Of a stretch of 64,000 nucleotides of DNA, positions 43,648 to 53,028 are shown piece by piece. The notes beneath the pieces were generated by a model. The model had not been told where the DNA came from. It did no database searches and saw nothing but the letters and a program-made list of their open reading frames with translations. The stretch covers positions 1 through 64,000 of the forward strand of contig JABIHA010000126.1 of assembly GCA_018649885.1 (NCBI GenBank), in the 5' to 3' direction. The stretch's first letter is position 1. Each line of letters begins with the position of its first letter. Both the position numbers and the translations under genes were made by a program. Source of the stretch: Bacteriovoracaceae bacterium. Its GTDB lineage: Bacteria; Bdellovibrionota; Bacteriovoracia; Bacteriovoracales; Bacteriovoracaceae.

Positions 43648-43851
43648 ATGATTAAGTGTAATCTTTCTGTTCTTCTAGCAAAAAAAGAAATGAAACTGAA
43701 GACTCTTTCAAGTTTAGTAGGGATATCTGAAACGAACCTTTCCCTATTAAAAAATAATAAGGCAAAAGCAATTCGTTTCAGCACCTTAATGGCAATCTGT
43801 AAGGCCCTTGAATGTCAGCCTGGAGATCTTCTTGAATTTATTAACACTTAA
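43648..43851 (+). CDS. small XRE-family (YozG-like) regulator
   Basis: This 67-aa protein is almost entirely one Cro/C1 helix-turn-helix: LSVLLAKKEMKLKTLSSLVGISETNLSLLKNNKAKAIRFSTLMAICKALECQPGDLLEF. It starts at ATG 43648, or at the overlapping GTG 43642, next to the stop of the membrane-protein gene, so the two are co-translated. It probably regulates its own operon. I considered an antitoxin but see no toxin-like partner. Confidence 0.9.
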   Translation: MIKCNLSVLLAKKEMKLKTLSSLVGISETNLSLLKNNKAKAIRFSTLMAICKALECQPGDLLEFINT

Positions 43852-43878
43852 ATAATGCGTTCCTCCTTTTCCCTGCCC

Positions 43879-43907
43879 CTTTGAGGTGCCAAAATGGTAC
43901 CTCAAAG
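43879..43907 (+). terminator. Hairpin after the XRE gene
   Basis: CTTTGAGGTGCC pairs with GGTACCTCAAAG (12 bp, one G-U) around loop AAAAT, 28 bases after the stop. It lacks a T tail on either side, so efficiency is unclear. Confidence 0.5.
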
Positions 43908-43950
43908 AAATGTAGTTATTTAATGCTAAGGTTTTGATTGAAGAGGAATT

Positions 43951-43976
43951 AAAAAAGCCAGCTATAGATTGCTGGC
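43951..43976 (-). terminator. Rho-independent terminator (minus strand)
   Basis: GCCAGC and GCTGGC enclose an 8-nt loop, with a six-A run to the left giving a U tail on the minus strand. It lies just after the stop of the small secreted gene at 44000. Confidence 0.75.
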
Positions 43977-43999
43977 CCTAGTGAACGAATATTTGTAAT

Positions 44000-44320
44000 T
44001 TATCTTGATTCTATATCACAAGATGTAACACCACGACCAGACCGGATAGACCCTCTGTCTTGTAAGGTTACATCATAAAGTCCATCATCCCTTTTAACCA
44101 TTTCTACAGAGCTAAGAAACGCAGTTCCTGAAGTTTGCATTGATAATCTTGGGTGAATTTCATAATGTTCAGTTTGGTCGTTTGCATTCGCATGTTTAAC
44201 ACGAACTCTAACGGCTTTAGATTGAGGATAAAAGCAAGTAATCGAAGTTACCCTGTTTAGTGTTTCCGCGAAAGATGAACTTGAAATGATAATGGCACCC
44301 AATAAAATCAACTTCTTCAT
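44000..44320 (-). CDS. hypothetical small secreted protein
   Basis: This is a 106-aa protein with a signal peptide (MKKLILLGAIIISSSSFA) and GGGAG eight bases before the ATG. Two cysteines (SITCFYP and VTSCDIE) may form a disulfide linking the N- and C-terminal strands. The rest looks beta-rich (AVRVRVKHAN, YDVTLQDRG). I recognise no family. It is followed by its own terminator, and the two-component pair lies upstream in the same direction but is separated by 160 bp. Confidence 0.7.
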   Translation of the reverse strand: MKKLILLGAIIISSSSFAETLNRVTSITCFYPQSKAVRVRVKHANANDQTEHYEIHPRLSMQTSGTAFLSSVEMVKRDDGLYDVTLQDRGSIRSGRGVTSCDIESR

Positions 44321-44484
44321 AAAAGACTCCCTGTAAAATTGTTGTTAGAATAAGTTTAGCGATTCTTTCGGTGTAAAAGAGGGAGATATTGTTAATGATG
44401 TTTTTCATGCATTTTTTTCATTGTACACTTGATAGTGTCAAAAGATTGATCATTTTAAGCAAAGAATCGCTGAAGACACTAACT

Positions 44485-45195
44485 TTACTTTACCTCAGAA
44501 AATAGATAGCCATGTGAGCGAATACTTTTAAAGTATATAGGGGTTTTTGGATCTGGTTCAAAATATTTCCTCAGTCTCATGACAAAATTATCCACTGTCC
44601 GAGAATTTGTTCCCCTCTTATAACCCCAGCCTACTGAGAGTAATTGGTCGCGTGAAACAGCAATGCCGCTATTTTGAATCAAAATCTTTAAGATTTTTAA
44701 CTCTTGGTCAGTCAGTTGTATTTCACCGAGTTGGGTGTGGGCCTTGGCATTTTGAAAATTGATAGTATTCTCGCCAAACTGGTAGTTTTTTTGTACCAGC
44801 TGATTTTTGTCGTCTACAGTGCATCTTAGGAAAAGTTTTTCCACCCTTAAAAGAAGCTCATTCAAATCAAAGGGTTTACTTAGATAGTCATCACTTCCCA
44901 TGCGCAGACCTTTCACACGGTCATAGTTTTTATTTTTTGCAGAGAGAATGAGTACAGGAATATTTGCATCAATGCTTCTCATTCGTTTTAGCACTGAGAG
45001 CCCATCAAGGCCGGGTAACATCAAGTCCAAGATAATGAGCTCTGGTTTCCACTCCTGCCACGTCATAAGACCTGAAATACCATCAGAGGCCACCTTAACT
45101 TCATAGTTTTGAAGTTCCAAATTGAGCCTGAGCCCCTCGGCCAGATGATTTTCATCTTCAATGACTAGTATTTTACGTTTCTCTAAGCTTTGCAT
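44485..45195 (-). CDS. OmpR/PhoB-family response regulator
   Basis: This is a 236-aa protein with a receiver domain, acidic residues in VIEDEN, phospho-acceptor D57 in LIILDLMLPGLDG, VLILSAKN and YLSKPFDLNELLLR. The winged-helix output ends RTVDNFVMRLRKYFEPDPK and FKSIRSHGYLF. Its start lies inside the end of the histidine-kinase gene (23-bp overlap), so kinase and regulator are translated together. The target genes are not visible; the nearest is the divergent radical SAM gene. Confidence 0.92.
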   Translation of the reverse strand: MQSLEKRKILVIEDENHLAEGLRLNLELQNYEVKVASDGISGLMTWQEWKPELIILDLMLPGLDGLSVLKRMRSIDANIPVLILSAKNKNYDRVKGLRMGSDDYLSKPFDLNELLLRVEKLFLRCTVDDKNQLVQKNYQFGENTINFQNAKAHTQLGEIQLTDQELKILKILIQNSGIAVSRDQLLSVGWGYKRGTNSRTVDNFVMRLRKYFEPDPKTPIYFKSIRSHGYLFSEVK

Positions 45196-46156
45196 TGCGA
45201 CTCCGTTTTTTTGGATCTAAACAGATGGTAAATACTGTTCCCAAGCCTTTGTCAGTCCCTTGAATGGAAATACTCCCACCATGTAATTGAAGAATACATT
45301 TGACCATGTAAAGACCAAGACCACTGCCTTTGGCCGTCATATCGTCTGACTTTCCCACTTGGTAAAACTTTTTAAATACTTTCTTGGCATCTTTTTTTTC
45401 AATGCCAATGCCATTGTCTGAAAAATGTATGATAGTTTTTCTCTGTACTTTTCTAAAATCGATAGAGATTTGTGGTACTTCTGAATTATTATATTTCACA
45501 GAATTTGATAATAAATTAATCAACACACTTTCAAAAAGAGTTTCATCGATTTTATATAAAAATTTCCCACTGGAATCACTATGGAAGTTCATTTTACAGT
45601 TGGAAAAGAGATGGGCATTTTTTTTGAGAAAATTGCGGGTAAACTCATAAAGATCTACTGTTTTAAACTCATAGCTTTTTTTCCCAGATTCAATCTCTGC
45701 AAGTTTCAAAATTCTGTTAACATTTTGATCAAGGCGATCAGTGTCTTTAAGCATGAATTCAATATATTTTAACTGATTCTCTCTAGGTAATTCATATTTT
45801 ACAAAAGTATCTAAAAATAATTTGATGGATGCTAAAGGAGATTTTAACTCGTGGGTGAAATTGTTAATAAAATTTTGCTGGAGTCTATAGAGTTGTCCAC
45901 TTTTTTGATAGAACACGTAAATTGTAAAGAGTCCAAAGAGGATAATGCAAACAAGTATTGATAGGGTGAGTATGATCACCCAGGTTTCAGAGCTAAGAAG
46001 CTCACCAGAGCTGACACCATATTTTTTCACAAAATGGCCCAAGTTATCCTTCATTTCAAGATACCAATGGATATACAAAAATAGCGAAAGCACTAATGCC
46101 ATTGTTGAGCAGATAAAGATAAACAGAGGGTGGTAGAACCACTTTGAGCGAGTCAT
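45173..46156 (-). CDS. sensor histidine kinase with short periplasmic loop
   Basis: This 327-aa kinase has two TM helices (LFIFICSTMALVLSLFLYI and WVIILTLSILVCIILFGLF) separated by only about 25 residues. It therefore probably senses within the membrane or through a partner. The core is complete: H-box NNFTHELKSPLASIK, N-box NLLSNSVKYNNS, DNGIGI, and GSGLGLYMVKCIL. It should phosphorylate the overlapping OmpR-family regulator. The gene order kinase-then-regulator is the reverse of the other two-component pair in this window. Confidence 0.9.
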   Translation of the reverse strand: MTRSKWFYHPLFIFICSTMALVLSLFLYIHWYLEMKDNLGHFVKKYGVSSGELLSSETWVIILTLSILVCIILFGLFTIYVFYQKSGQLYRLQQNFINNFTHELKSPLASIKLFLDTFVKYELPRENQLKYIEFMLKDTDRLDQNVNRILKLAEIESGKKSYEFKTVDLYEFTRNFLKKNAHLFSNCKMNFHSDSSGKFLYKIDETLFESVLINLLSNSVKYNNSEVPQISIDFRKVQRKTIIHFSDNGIGIEKKDAKKVFKKFYQVGKSDDMTAKGSGLGLYMVKCILQLHGGSISIQGTDKGLGTVFTICLDPKKRSRNAKLRET

Positions 46157-46317
46157 GGCCGCCAGGCTATCATGGAAGCCTGAGCAAAAACCACTATTTC
46201 TAATCCCTCACAGTGCGAAAGAACTGTAAAACTTTTGTAAAACTCTTTTAGATCCATTGTTGTTTTCCAACAGTTATCCCAACATTTATGGGCAAACTTC
46301 ATAAAACGGGAAATAAC

Positions 46318-47982
46318 ATGATTAAAAACAAGTTATTATTTAGCTCTGTATGCAAACCAATAGGTCCAAGTGTTGGGGACGGGGAATCTGTTGGCTATGA
46401 GCTTCTCCATGGGCAAGTGACACGCTCACAACATATTTATTCGCCTCGTGTGGTACATAAACAATTTTCTCTCGACTATATTGCAGAAAATCTAGACTGC
46501 CCTTCCACTGTTCTTCACTATCCCTCAAAGCGTACTTTCATTAGTGAGCTCAAAAAAGGATATGAGGTACTGGGGATTTCCTTTGTTCTATCAACTTTTC
46601 ACCACGCAAAAATCATGTGTGAGCTTGCCAGGAAATACTCTCCTCAAACAAAAATTATTCTTGGGGGGTACGGTACAGTTGTTTCTGATGAAGAATTAAC
46701 TCCCATATGCGACGCCATTTGCAAGGAAGAGGGAGTGGGCTTTATGCGAAGATACCTAGGTCAGCCCACTTTGGCCGTCGAGGATTATATTCATCCCACT
46801 ATTCGCAGTCGATTGAGAATTTTTGGTATTCCAGTTTCTCATACTGCAATGATTTTTGCAGGTCTTGGATGTCCCAATGGTTGCGATTTTTGTAGCACCT
46901 CTCATTTTTTTAAAAGAGAGCATATTAAATTGCTTCCTACCGGTGATAATATTTTTGAAGTGATGAAGAAACATCGTGAGATTGATCCAAATATGGATCA
47001 TACAATTTTAGATGAAGATTTCTTACTCAATAAAAAGAGGGGACTCTCTTTTCTCCATCGCTGCCGAAAAGAAAAAATGAATTTTTCAACTTTTGCCTTT
47101 GCTTCAGTAAAGGCCCTCTCTCAATATACTATGGATGAGCTCACTGAGATGGGCATAGATGGTGTTTGGGTTGGGTATGAGGGAAAAAAATCGGGTTATG
47201 AAAAGCATGATGGGGTTGATATTGATAAATTAATCGCCAAGCTTCAAGATCATGGCATAACGGTTTTATCTTCAATGATTTTGGGCATCCCCTATCAAAG
47301 TGAGGACATTGCCAGAAAAGAATTTAAGGGTCTTCTGCAAAATAGTCCATGCCTTACTCAGTATCTCATTTATGGCCCAACGCCAGGTACTCCTTTTTAT
47401 GAAAATGTCATGAAAGATCAGCTCTTAGACCCTGAACTTGTTAGTGATCGAATAAAGTATTACAAAAAGTGTACTGGGTTTTATGCAATGGTAAAGCATC
47501 CCTCAATGGAAAAAGAGAAAATAGAAAAACTTCAAAGAGAATTTTATCAAAAAGATTTTGAGACCCTAGGCCCTTCAATCTTTAGGATTGCTGAAGTTAA
47601 GCTCAGTGGTTATCACAAATACCACAATCATGTTAACCCACTTCTAAGATCAAAGGCATTGGTGTTCCGACAAAAACTTATAACTTTCCTTGCCATTCTT
47701 CCAATCGGTATTTTTGGACCCAAGATAAGTATGTATAATCGTAGAAAATATCTAAAATTATTTTTTCATATTTTCAAGATGGCCAACTGGAAAGAGCGAG
47801 CGTTTTTATTTGCACTCCCTATCATGGCAACTGGCGCTATAGTTAGTTGGATTAATAGAATTATGGGACAAATGGAGCATCCAATTACAAGGGTTCATAA
47901 GCATTTTGGTCGAAAAAAATCCAAACGCTCATTCAAAAAGTATAGAGGATTTCTCAGACCACTGCCTGCTAGGTCACTATAG
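46318..47982 (+). CDS. B12-binding-type radical SAM protein
   Basis: This 554-aa protein has an N-terminal cobalamin-binding-like Rossmann region (VLGISFVLSTFHHAKIMCEL, TKIILGGYGTVVSDEE). The radical SAM cluster motif C185-PNG-C189-DF-C192 in AGLGCPNGCDFCSTS is followed by a TIM-barrel core (TILDEDFLLNKKR, GVWVGYEGKKSG, MILGIPYQSEDIA). The C-terminal ~130 residues are extra, basic and partly hydrophobic (LFALPIMATGAIVSWINRI), perhaps membrane-associating. Relatives modify lipids, hopanoids or antibiotics, often by methylation. The substrate is unknown. ATG 46318 follows GGGAA by five bases; ATG 46288 is possible. Confidence 0.82.
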   Translation: MIKNKLLFSSVCKPIGPSVGDGESVGYELLHGQVTRSQHIYSPRVVHKQFSLDYIAENLDCPSTVLHYPSKRTFISELKKGYEVLGISFVLSTFHHAKIMCELARKYSPQTKIILGGYGTVVSDEELTPICDAICKEEGVGFMRRYLGQPTLAVEDYIHPTIRSRLRIFGIPVSHTAMIFAGLGCPNGCDFCSTSHFFKREHIKLLPTGDNIFEVMKKHREIDPNMDHTILDEDFLLNKKRGLSFLHRCRKEKMNFSTFAFASVKALSQYTMDELTEMGIDGVWVGYEGKKSGYEKHDGVDIDKLIAKLQDHGITVLSSMILGIPYQSEDIARKEFKGLLQNSPCLTQYLIYGPTPGTPFYENVMKDQLLDPELVSDRIKYYKKCTGFYAMVKHPSMEKEKIEKLQREFYQKDFETLGPSIFRIAEVKLSGYHKYHNHVNPLLRSKALVFRQKLITFLAILPIGIFGPKISMYNRRKYLKLFFHIFKMANWKERAFLFALPIMATGAIVSWINRIMGQMEHPITRVHKHFGRKKSKRSFKKYRGFLRPLPARSL

Positions 47983-47997
47983 TATTTAAAAAATCTT

Positions 47998-49206
47998 TCA
48001 GACAAGACCAATACTGACAAGAAAATCTTCGATTTCTATTTTAAGGCCTTTAGCCTTTTCTTTAAGTTGGCCTACAGCTTTTGATATGGAATCTGTTGAG
48101 TTTTTTGCCTTTGTAGCAATTCCCATCATCTCTTCAGCGTGGGTTGATACATTTTTTGACTCTTCAAATACATCCGTTGCACTCACGGCAATATCATTCA
48201 TGGTGGCCGATTGCTCCTCAGCAGAGGTCGCAATTGTGGTGGCTATCTCATCAAGATTTCCAATTATTTTCAGGGAGCCTTCCACTGATTCTACTGAGTC
48301 CTTTGAAAGTGTTTGTATCTCTACAACCATTTTTTCAATATTCTCAGTTGCTCTTCTTGTTTGTGATGACAATTCTTTGACTTCGCCAGCAACAACAGCA
48401 AAACCTTTACCAGCCTCTCCCGCCCTTGCTGCTTCAATAGTAGCATTGAGGGCCAAAAGATTTGTTTGATCTGCAATCTCAGTGATTAACTTAACAACTT
48501 CACCAATATTTTTACTTGCCTTTAAAAGCTCTTCCATAATTTTACTGGTTTCAAGTGTTTTATCTTTTGCACTTTGAGCAAGATTCGCGGCTTGGGTTAT
48601 TTGCTTTCCGATATCTCCAATCGTTGTATGCATTTCCTCTGTTGCAGTTGCTACAGAGGAAATATTTTGGGACATATTAGTAATGGCCTGAACTGTTTCC
48701 TCAGACCGACTTAATGTCCCTTGCACACCTTTTACAACAGTATGATTGCTAAAATCGACTTGCATTGATGCAGCATTAACAACTTCTACTACAGAGTTTA
48801 ACTTTCTTGCGAGCTCTAACTGTTCACCGATAACATCCCAAGTCACCATGTAGTTATCAATTCCCTCAATACTATTAAAGGAAACCTCCCAAACCTGATC
48901 ACTAATTGTCACTCGTGTTTTAAATGGAAGGCTTGAAACTCCTTCATTTATACTCTCACAAGTTTGTTCATCAAAAATTTCATTCAAAGATATACCTTGA
49001 ATTTGCTCTTTCGATTTCGATGAGAGGGACCCAGTGCTGGCAAGAAAATTTAATCCATGATGGTTCACAAAGGTAATTTTAAAACTGTGATCAACAACTA
49101 ACAGATTAATAGGAGCCAATTCAATTAACTTTTGAAAATACTCGTGAGATAAGGCCTGTGCCTCTGATTCAGCAATTTTTAATTTTTTTGTATCAAGGGA
49201 GCTCAC
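47998..49206 (-). CDS. soluble methyl-accepting chemotaxis protein with PAS domain
   Basis: The 402-aa protein has no TM helix. Residues about 25-130 resemble a PAS sensor ([21 protein letters not shown]). The rest is the MCP signalling coiled coil, with the conserved hairpin tip [38 protein letters not shown] that binds CheA and CheW. Its start overlaps the bacteriohemerythrin stop by four bases, suggesting a two-gene oxygen- or redox-sensing unit. It is cytosolic, so it may report on internal state rather than external attractants. Confidence 0.9.
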   Translation of the reverse strand: MSSLDTKKLKIAESEAQALSHEYFQKLIELAPINLLVVDHSFKITFVNHHGLNFLASTGSLSSKSKEQIQGISLNEIFDEQTCESINEGVSSLPFKTRVTISDQVWEVSFNSIEGIDNYMVTWDVIGEQLELARKLNSVVEVVNAASMQVDFSNHTVVKGVQGTLSRSEETVQAITNMSQNISSVATATEEMHTTIGDIGKQITQAANLAQSAKDKTLETSKIMEELLKASKNIGEVVKLITEIADQTNLLALNATIEAARAGEAGKGFAVVAGEVKELSSQTRRATENIEKMVVEIQTLSKDSVESVEGSLKIIGNLDEIATTIATSAEEQSATMNDIAVSATDVFEESKNVSTHAEEMMGIATKAKNSTDSISKAVGQLKEKAKGLKIEIEDFLVSIGLV

Positions 49207-49610
49207 TGAACTCCCTTTTCAGTTAAAAAAGCACTATATTTCATATCAGTACCCTGAATATGATCAGTCAGCCAGTCTCTTAAAAACTCCATAATATCAC
49301 TGGAAAGTGTTGCTTTTCCTTGAGCAAAATCTTCTTTAAAGGCAACCACTTTTGCCACAAGAGCTGCATGCTCAGCTTTATGTGCTTCGGCATCGTCATA
49401 ACCGTGTGTGAGAAAGAGCATTTCTTCATACTTAAAGTGCTTAGCAGTGTAATCTACAAGACCTTCAAGGATTGTACTAAGTACATCATTGCCTTTCCCT
49501 TCCATCATTCCATCATGAAGCTGATTTATATATTCTATTAGCTTTTTATGTTGGGTATCTATTGAATTTACTTTTACACTTAAATCGTTACTCCATTCGA
49601 TAATGGCCAT
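49203..49610 (-). CDS. bacteriohemerythrin
   Basis: The 135-aa protein has all diiron ligands of a hemerythrin: H21 (DTQH), H58 and E62 (HFKYEE), H77 and H81 (HKAEH), H117 and D122 (DHIQGTD). It binds oxygen reversibly at a non-heme diiron site. ATG 49610, behind AGGAAGTG, is chosen over a longer frame. The overlap with the chemotaxis receptor gene suggests that it delivers or senses oxygen for that receptor. Storage or delivery of oxygen to metabolism is another option. Confidence 0.93.
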   Translation of the reverse strand: MAIIEWSNDLSVKVNSIDTQHKKLIEYINQLHDGMMEGKGNDVLSTILEGLVDYTAKHFKYEEMLFLTHGYDDAEAHKAEHAALVAKVVAFKEDFAQGKATLSSDIMEFLRDWLTDHIQGTDMKYSAFLTEKGVQ

Positions 49611-49937
49611 AACACTTCCTCCAAATTTAGTTTTGTTTACAATGGTCTTATCGATTTTAATCAATAAAACTATAATAAAAGTCATTACTTAATCTAGATA
49701 TTTTGCGCTTAGTTAATACTAGTTTCAAGAGGATTTTTTGATTAAAATCAGGGATTATGATGCCAATCATAGTTATGTGAAAAAAATATAAAGTGGACCT
49801 TAATAAACCAGCAACTAACAGTCCAAATCTATCAAATACTTGTTAATTACCTAATATAAAAGGTGGGTCTTTATTAAGACCACATTTTCACATAAAAACT
49901 GCAATGCCCTGAAAAAAAAATCTGGTGGGTTCATTCT
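49611..49937. other. Intergenic region, no gene seen
   Basis: This AT-rich stretch upstream of the hemerythrin operon holds a small hairpin (GGTCTT/AAGACC, about 49867-49882). The last ~30 bases may belong to the decayed oxidoreductase gene that follows: a GGFI reading at 49923-49934 fits its family. Confidence 0.3.
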
Positions 49938-50553
49938 ATGTTAATTATTAACTCGCAAATACACAGGATAAAAACCATGACAACAGTTTTTTCATCTAAG
50001 AATGGAGTGAAATTATATTCCCAAGTTGGACAGCTTGGAGCTACTACTTGCTTTGATAATGTGAAATGGAAAAGCCTTGGCGGTGATTACTATCAATTCC
50101 ATTATCCAGATGATTTTAATATTTCATTTCCAGACAATAAAAAGGACTATGTAAGAAAACTAAAAGATTGTTTTCCCCAAGAAAAAGACCAAATCTCTCG
50201 GTATTTTTCACTATTAGATAGCGCGGTTAAGAGTGCTCAAAGTTATTTTGCCTTCAAGCTATTGCCTATTAACCTAGATAAATTCTTAACAAAAATCCTT
50301 AACACGGCCTCTACAAAATGGTGGACCCAAACCACTGAAGAAGTTCTTGATCACTTAGGAATTTCCAATCGACTGAAGAGTGTTTTGACTGCGCAGTGGG
50401 GCTACTATGGCAGCACCCCCCTTGAATCCTCCTTTGCACTACACGCCATGGTAGCTCCACATTTTTCTCATGGAGCATATTAGTAGGGGCGATGTAAGCG
50501 GAATTTTAACAGCTTCTGTAATAGACAGGCGAATAACACGATATTTAATTTAG
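49938..50553 (+). pseudogene. decayed FAD-dependent carotenoid/retinol-saturase-like oxidoreductase
   Basis: A 181-codon open frame matches only the interior of phytoene-desaturase/retinol-saturase-type flavoenzymes: VKWKSLGGDYYQFHYPDDF, SRYFSLLDSAVKSA, and LTAQWGYYGSTPLESSFALHAMVAPHFSHGAY. The N-terminal GxGxxG FAD motif is missing. After the stop at 50483 a shifted frame reads GDVSGILTASVIDRR, which resembles the GGxGxxSxxLxxVIE segment expected next. The intact protein would be about 500 aa. This is a fragment with at least one frameshift and lost ends. Confidence 0.7.
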
Positions 50554-50649
50554 ATATCAAGTGCTTAGAAAATGTAAATATTTCAACAGAGGACATCCTT
50601 GAAGCAAGACAATATACAATATGAAAAACGCAAATACGGGCGCGGGACA

Positions 50650-51474
50650 ATGAATTTAGATATCTTCACATATACATCTGTGAGACCTTTTCTCAATGAC
50701 TACTTCAATGAAAGTAAGTTGATTAAATCTCTTTCTCTCAGAAGATGGTCTCAAACCATGGGCTTTAGATCCCATTCAACACTCCATGATCTACTCAAGG
50801 GTAAGAAAAAAATAACCTTGTCCCATCTATTCTATCTTACAAATGGACTCGAATTATCTGATAAAGAAAAGCAGTATTTAAGCCTATTAATACAGTATGA
50901 GAATGCTAAAGACAGCACAGAAAAAAGGCCTATCGAAAAAGCTATTATTGAAATTAGACCTGAAGAAAGTACCGTTGTTCTTCAGGAGCAAACATTTAAA
51001 ATGATATCTGAATGGTTCCACATGGCGATACTGGAGTTTTGCAAACAAAGTAATGTATCGCCCTCTGTTAGTGAGATCAAAAGTGGTCTTTCAAAAATTG
51101 TATCTGCTCAGCAAGTAGATAGCGGAATAAGAAGGCTCGTGACACTAGGTCTGCTTGAAGAAGAGTATCACGCCGAAAACTATACATATAAACCAAGACA
51201 AAATAGGTTAACCACAACAGATGGAGTTAGTAGTGAGGCGATTAGAAACCACCACGGACAGGTTCTCGAAGTGGCAAAAGTTGCACTGAAAAGTCAAGGC
51301 CCTGAAGAGAGAATATCTAATAGTTGTGCCATGGCCATTGATAGCTCAAAGCTCCTAATGGCCCAAGACCTCATAACAGAATTTAGATCTAAACTTTACA
51401 ATATGCTGGGAACAGGACCTGTGAAGGATAAAACATACCAGCTCACCATACAGCTATTTAACCTGACAAATTAA
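50650..51474 (+). CDS. TIGR02147-family regulator
   Basis: This 274-aa protein has the family's N-terminus (MNLDIFTYTSVRPFLNDYFNESK). A helix-turn-helix follows (SLRRWSQTMGFRSHSTLHDLLKGKKKITLSHLFYL), with a helical C-terminal domain containing VDSGIRRLVTLGLLEEE, a winged-helix-like part. TIGR02147 proteins are found mainly in Bdellovibrio-like bacteria and Fibrobacter and are thought to be transcription factors. ATG 50650 is chosen for its typical N-terminus; TTG 50599 behind AGAGGA would add 17 residues. It probably regulates the secreted-protein gene nine bases downstream. Confidence 0.85.
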   Translation: MNLDIFTYTSVRPFLNDYFNESKLIKSLSLRRWSQTMGFRSHSTLHDLLKGKKKITLSHLFYLTNGLELSDKEKQYLSLLIQYENAKDSTEKRPIEKAIIEIRPEESTVVLQEQTFKMISEWFHMAILEFCKQSNVSPSVSEIKSGLSKIVSAQQVDSGIRRLVTLGLLEEEYHAENYTYKPRQNRLTTTDGVSSEAIRNHHGQVLEVAKVALKSQGPEERISNSCAMAIDSSKLLMAQDLITEFRSKLYNMLGTGPVKDKTYQLTIQLFNLTN

Positions 51475-51483
51475 GAGGATAAA

Positions 51484-52203
51484 ATGAAAAAGATTTTCGC
51501 ACTATTTGGAATTCTAGCTATACTCAGCTCAGCGGATGCTAAAGAATCTGGTCCGGGAAATGGAGGAATCGTTAACGTCTGTGCCGATTTTGATAAAGAT
51601 GAAATTCAACATATCTATAAAATTGAACCACTCGATGTATATGATACCCAAAAAAGGGGAATAGACCTTCTAACAAGCGAAGAACTATATACTAAGCAAA
51701 TTGAAAGTTTTTTAAAGAGAGTTAAAATTATCACCAATGTTTTTCATGCTGATCTTGAAAAGATAAGCCGCATATTACCCGGAAATTTAATTCCCCACCC
51801 TGCCCACCAGTTGAAAGTAACAGATGTTCTAGAATCTGATCTTCCTCATGCAAAAGAATACTGTGGCACAAATGGAAGCTATAAGGCGCTGCCTGTTTTC
51901 CAATATATGGATGACGTAACAGCTTTTAGCAAAGGTGAAAGGCTAGATCTAACAGACCTTGTAAACGACAAGCTTCTGTTTAACTCTGAGTTATTTGAGG
52001 CCTTGAGCGAATTCAATAAAGCGGTGATTACCGCTCATGAGTTGGTCTACACAGCGATTAGATTTAGGCTCAATCGGAATTACCAGCAGGCCAAACCTGA
52101 AACATCTAGACTTGCGAGGAAATTAGTAGGGTTTTTCTTTGCTCGCGAGTTAAGTGAAGCGCAGAAAAAAGAGATTCGCTTGAAAATTAGTACAATCTAT
52201 TAA
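51484..52203 (+). CDS. secreted protein with RGID and HExxY motifs
   Basis: This 239-aa exported protein has a signal peptide ending ILSSADA. The N-terminus PGNGGIVNVC, the stretch IEPLDVYDTQKRGIDLL, LKRVK, and FNKAVITAHELVYTAIRF recur in the same order in the protein at 55645-56427, so the two are paralogues. The shared HE in A(M)HExxY might be a metal or active-site pair, but a full HExxH is absent. It is co-transcribed with the TIGR02147 regulator just upstream. The function is unknown. Confidence 0.75.
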   Translation: MKKIFALFGILAILSSADAKESGPGNGGIVNVCADFDKDEIQHIYKIEPLDVYDTQKRGIDLLTSEELYTKQIESFLKRVKIITNVFHADLEKISRILPGNLIPHPAHQLKVTDVLESDLPHAKEYCGTNGSYKALPVFQYMDDVTAFSKGERLDLTDLVNDKLLFNSELFEALSEFNKAVITAHELVYTAIRFRLNRNYQQAKPETSRLARKLVGFFFARELSEAQKKEIRLKISTIY

Positions 52204-52311
52204 ACTACTCAAGCTTTGCTAGGTGGGTTGACACACTTTTTCGCACCCACTCTTCCACTAATCTCAATATTTTGAAATAATGGCACGGTACATTTTATTC
52301 AAGGATGAATT

Positions 52312-52701
52312 ATGAAAACTCTTGCCCTCTGCCTGACCCTACTATTTTCTCTAAGTGCTTTCAGTGAAATCATAGATGTTGAATTTGATATCAAATATAA
52401 TTCTGGTAAAACTATGAGACAGCAAAAGGGAAAAATAGCCGCTAAAATTGGCCATGCCTTCTCCCTTGAAACTGATGCCTTTAAGGCCGAATTTACCCCC
52501 ACGCTGGAAAGAAAGAAAGGTGTATCCAATCCTTCTGTGCACTTAGAGGGATTTATCTATAGAAAGGATGGCAAAAAATTAATTCAGCTGAGCAATCCAA
52601 CAGTCATTGTTCAGCTTGGCAAAAGTGCTGTAATTACTAGCGAAGGCGAAAATGGGCTAAATATTTCATTTAGTATCACTCCCAAGAACCTAATTAAGTA
52701 A
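52312..52701 (+). CDS. hypothetical small secreted protein
   Basis: This is a 129-aa protein with a signal peptide (LALCLTLLFSLSAFS). AAGGAT lies seven bases before the ATG. The mature part is beta-rich, cysteine-free and Lys-rich (EIIDVEFDIKYNSGKTMRQQKGKIAAKIG). I recognise no family. A hairpin overlaps its stop codon, and feoA follows on the same strand. Confidence 0.7.
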   Translation: MKTLALCLTLLFSLSAFSEIIDVEFDIKYNSGKTMRQQKGKIAAKIGHAFSLETDAFKAEFTPTLERKKGVSNPSVHLEGFIYRKDGKKLIQLSNPTVIVQLGKSAVITSEGENGLNISFSITPKNLIK

Positions 52702-52724
52702 AAAGTTTGATAGGTCAAACTTTT
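52701..52724 (+). terminator. Hairpin terminator
   Basis: AAAAGTTTGA and TCAAACTTTT form a perfect 10-bp stem with loop TAGG, starting at the stop codon of the secreted-protein gene. The T-rich 3' arm continues as TTTTGTTT. Confidence 0.6.
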
Positions 52725-52781
52725 GTTTGACCCTACTACAAAGCTGTGATATAGAGACTACTTAGAAAGAGGTATCTCTAT

Positions 52782-53027
52782 ATGGAAAAATGCTTAATTG
52801 AAGCTCAAATTGGTGTTGAAAGCACAATCTCATCAGTAGTTAGCTATCCAGGTGAAGAGGATTTTGCTCTACGTCTGGCCCATTTGGGATTCATCCAAGG
52901 TCAAAAAATCACTATTTTAAAAGTCGCTCCTATTTTTGGAGAACCTATTCTAATCTCCCTCAGAGGAGGCCAGTTGGCGCTCACCAAAAAAGAGGCCAGC
53001 TGTATTATGGTTGAAAGGAAACAATAA
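52782..53027 (+). CDS. feoA: ferrous iron transport protein A
   Basis: FeoA is a small SH3-like cytosolic partner of FeoB. The 81-aa protein shows the typical pattern: ALRLAHLGFIQGQKITILKVAPIFGEPILISLRGGQLALTKKEASCIMVE. It lies directly before feoB, with one base between stop and start. The length fits. I see no obvious iron-regulator box upstream, though I could not search for one. Confidence 0.9.
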   Translation: MEKCLIEAQIGVESTISSVVSYPGEEDFALRLAHLGFIQGQKITILKVAPIFGEPILISLRGGQLALTKKEASCIMVERKQ

Positions 53028-53028
53028 A

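Noticed and set aside
43055-43851. Membrane protein plus XRE regulator as a toxin-antitoxin pair
   Set aside because: A 196-aa four-TM protein followed by a YozG-like regulator fits the DUF2975 pairing better, and no toxin motif is visible.
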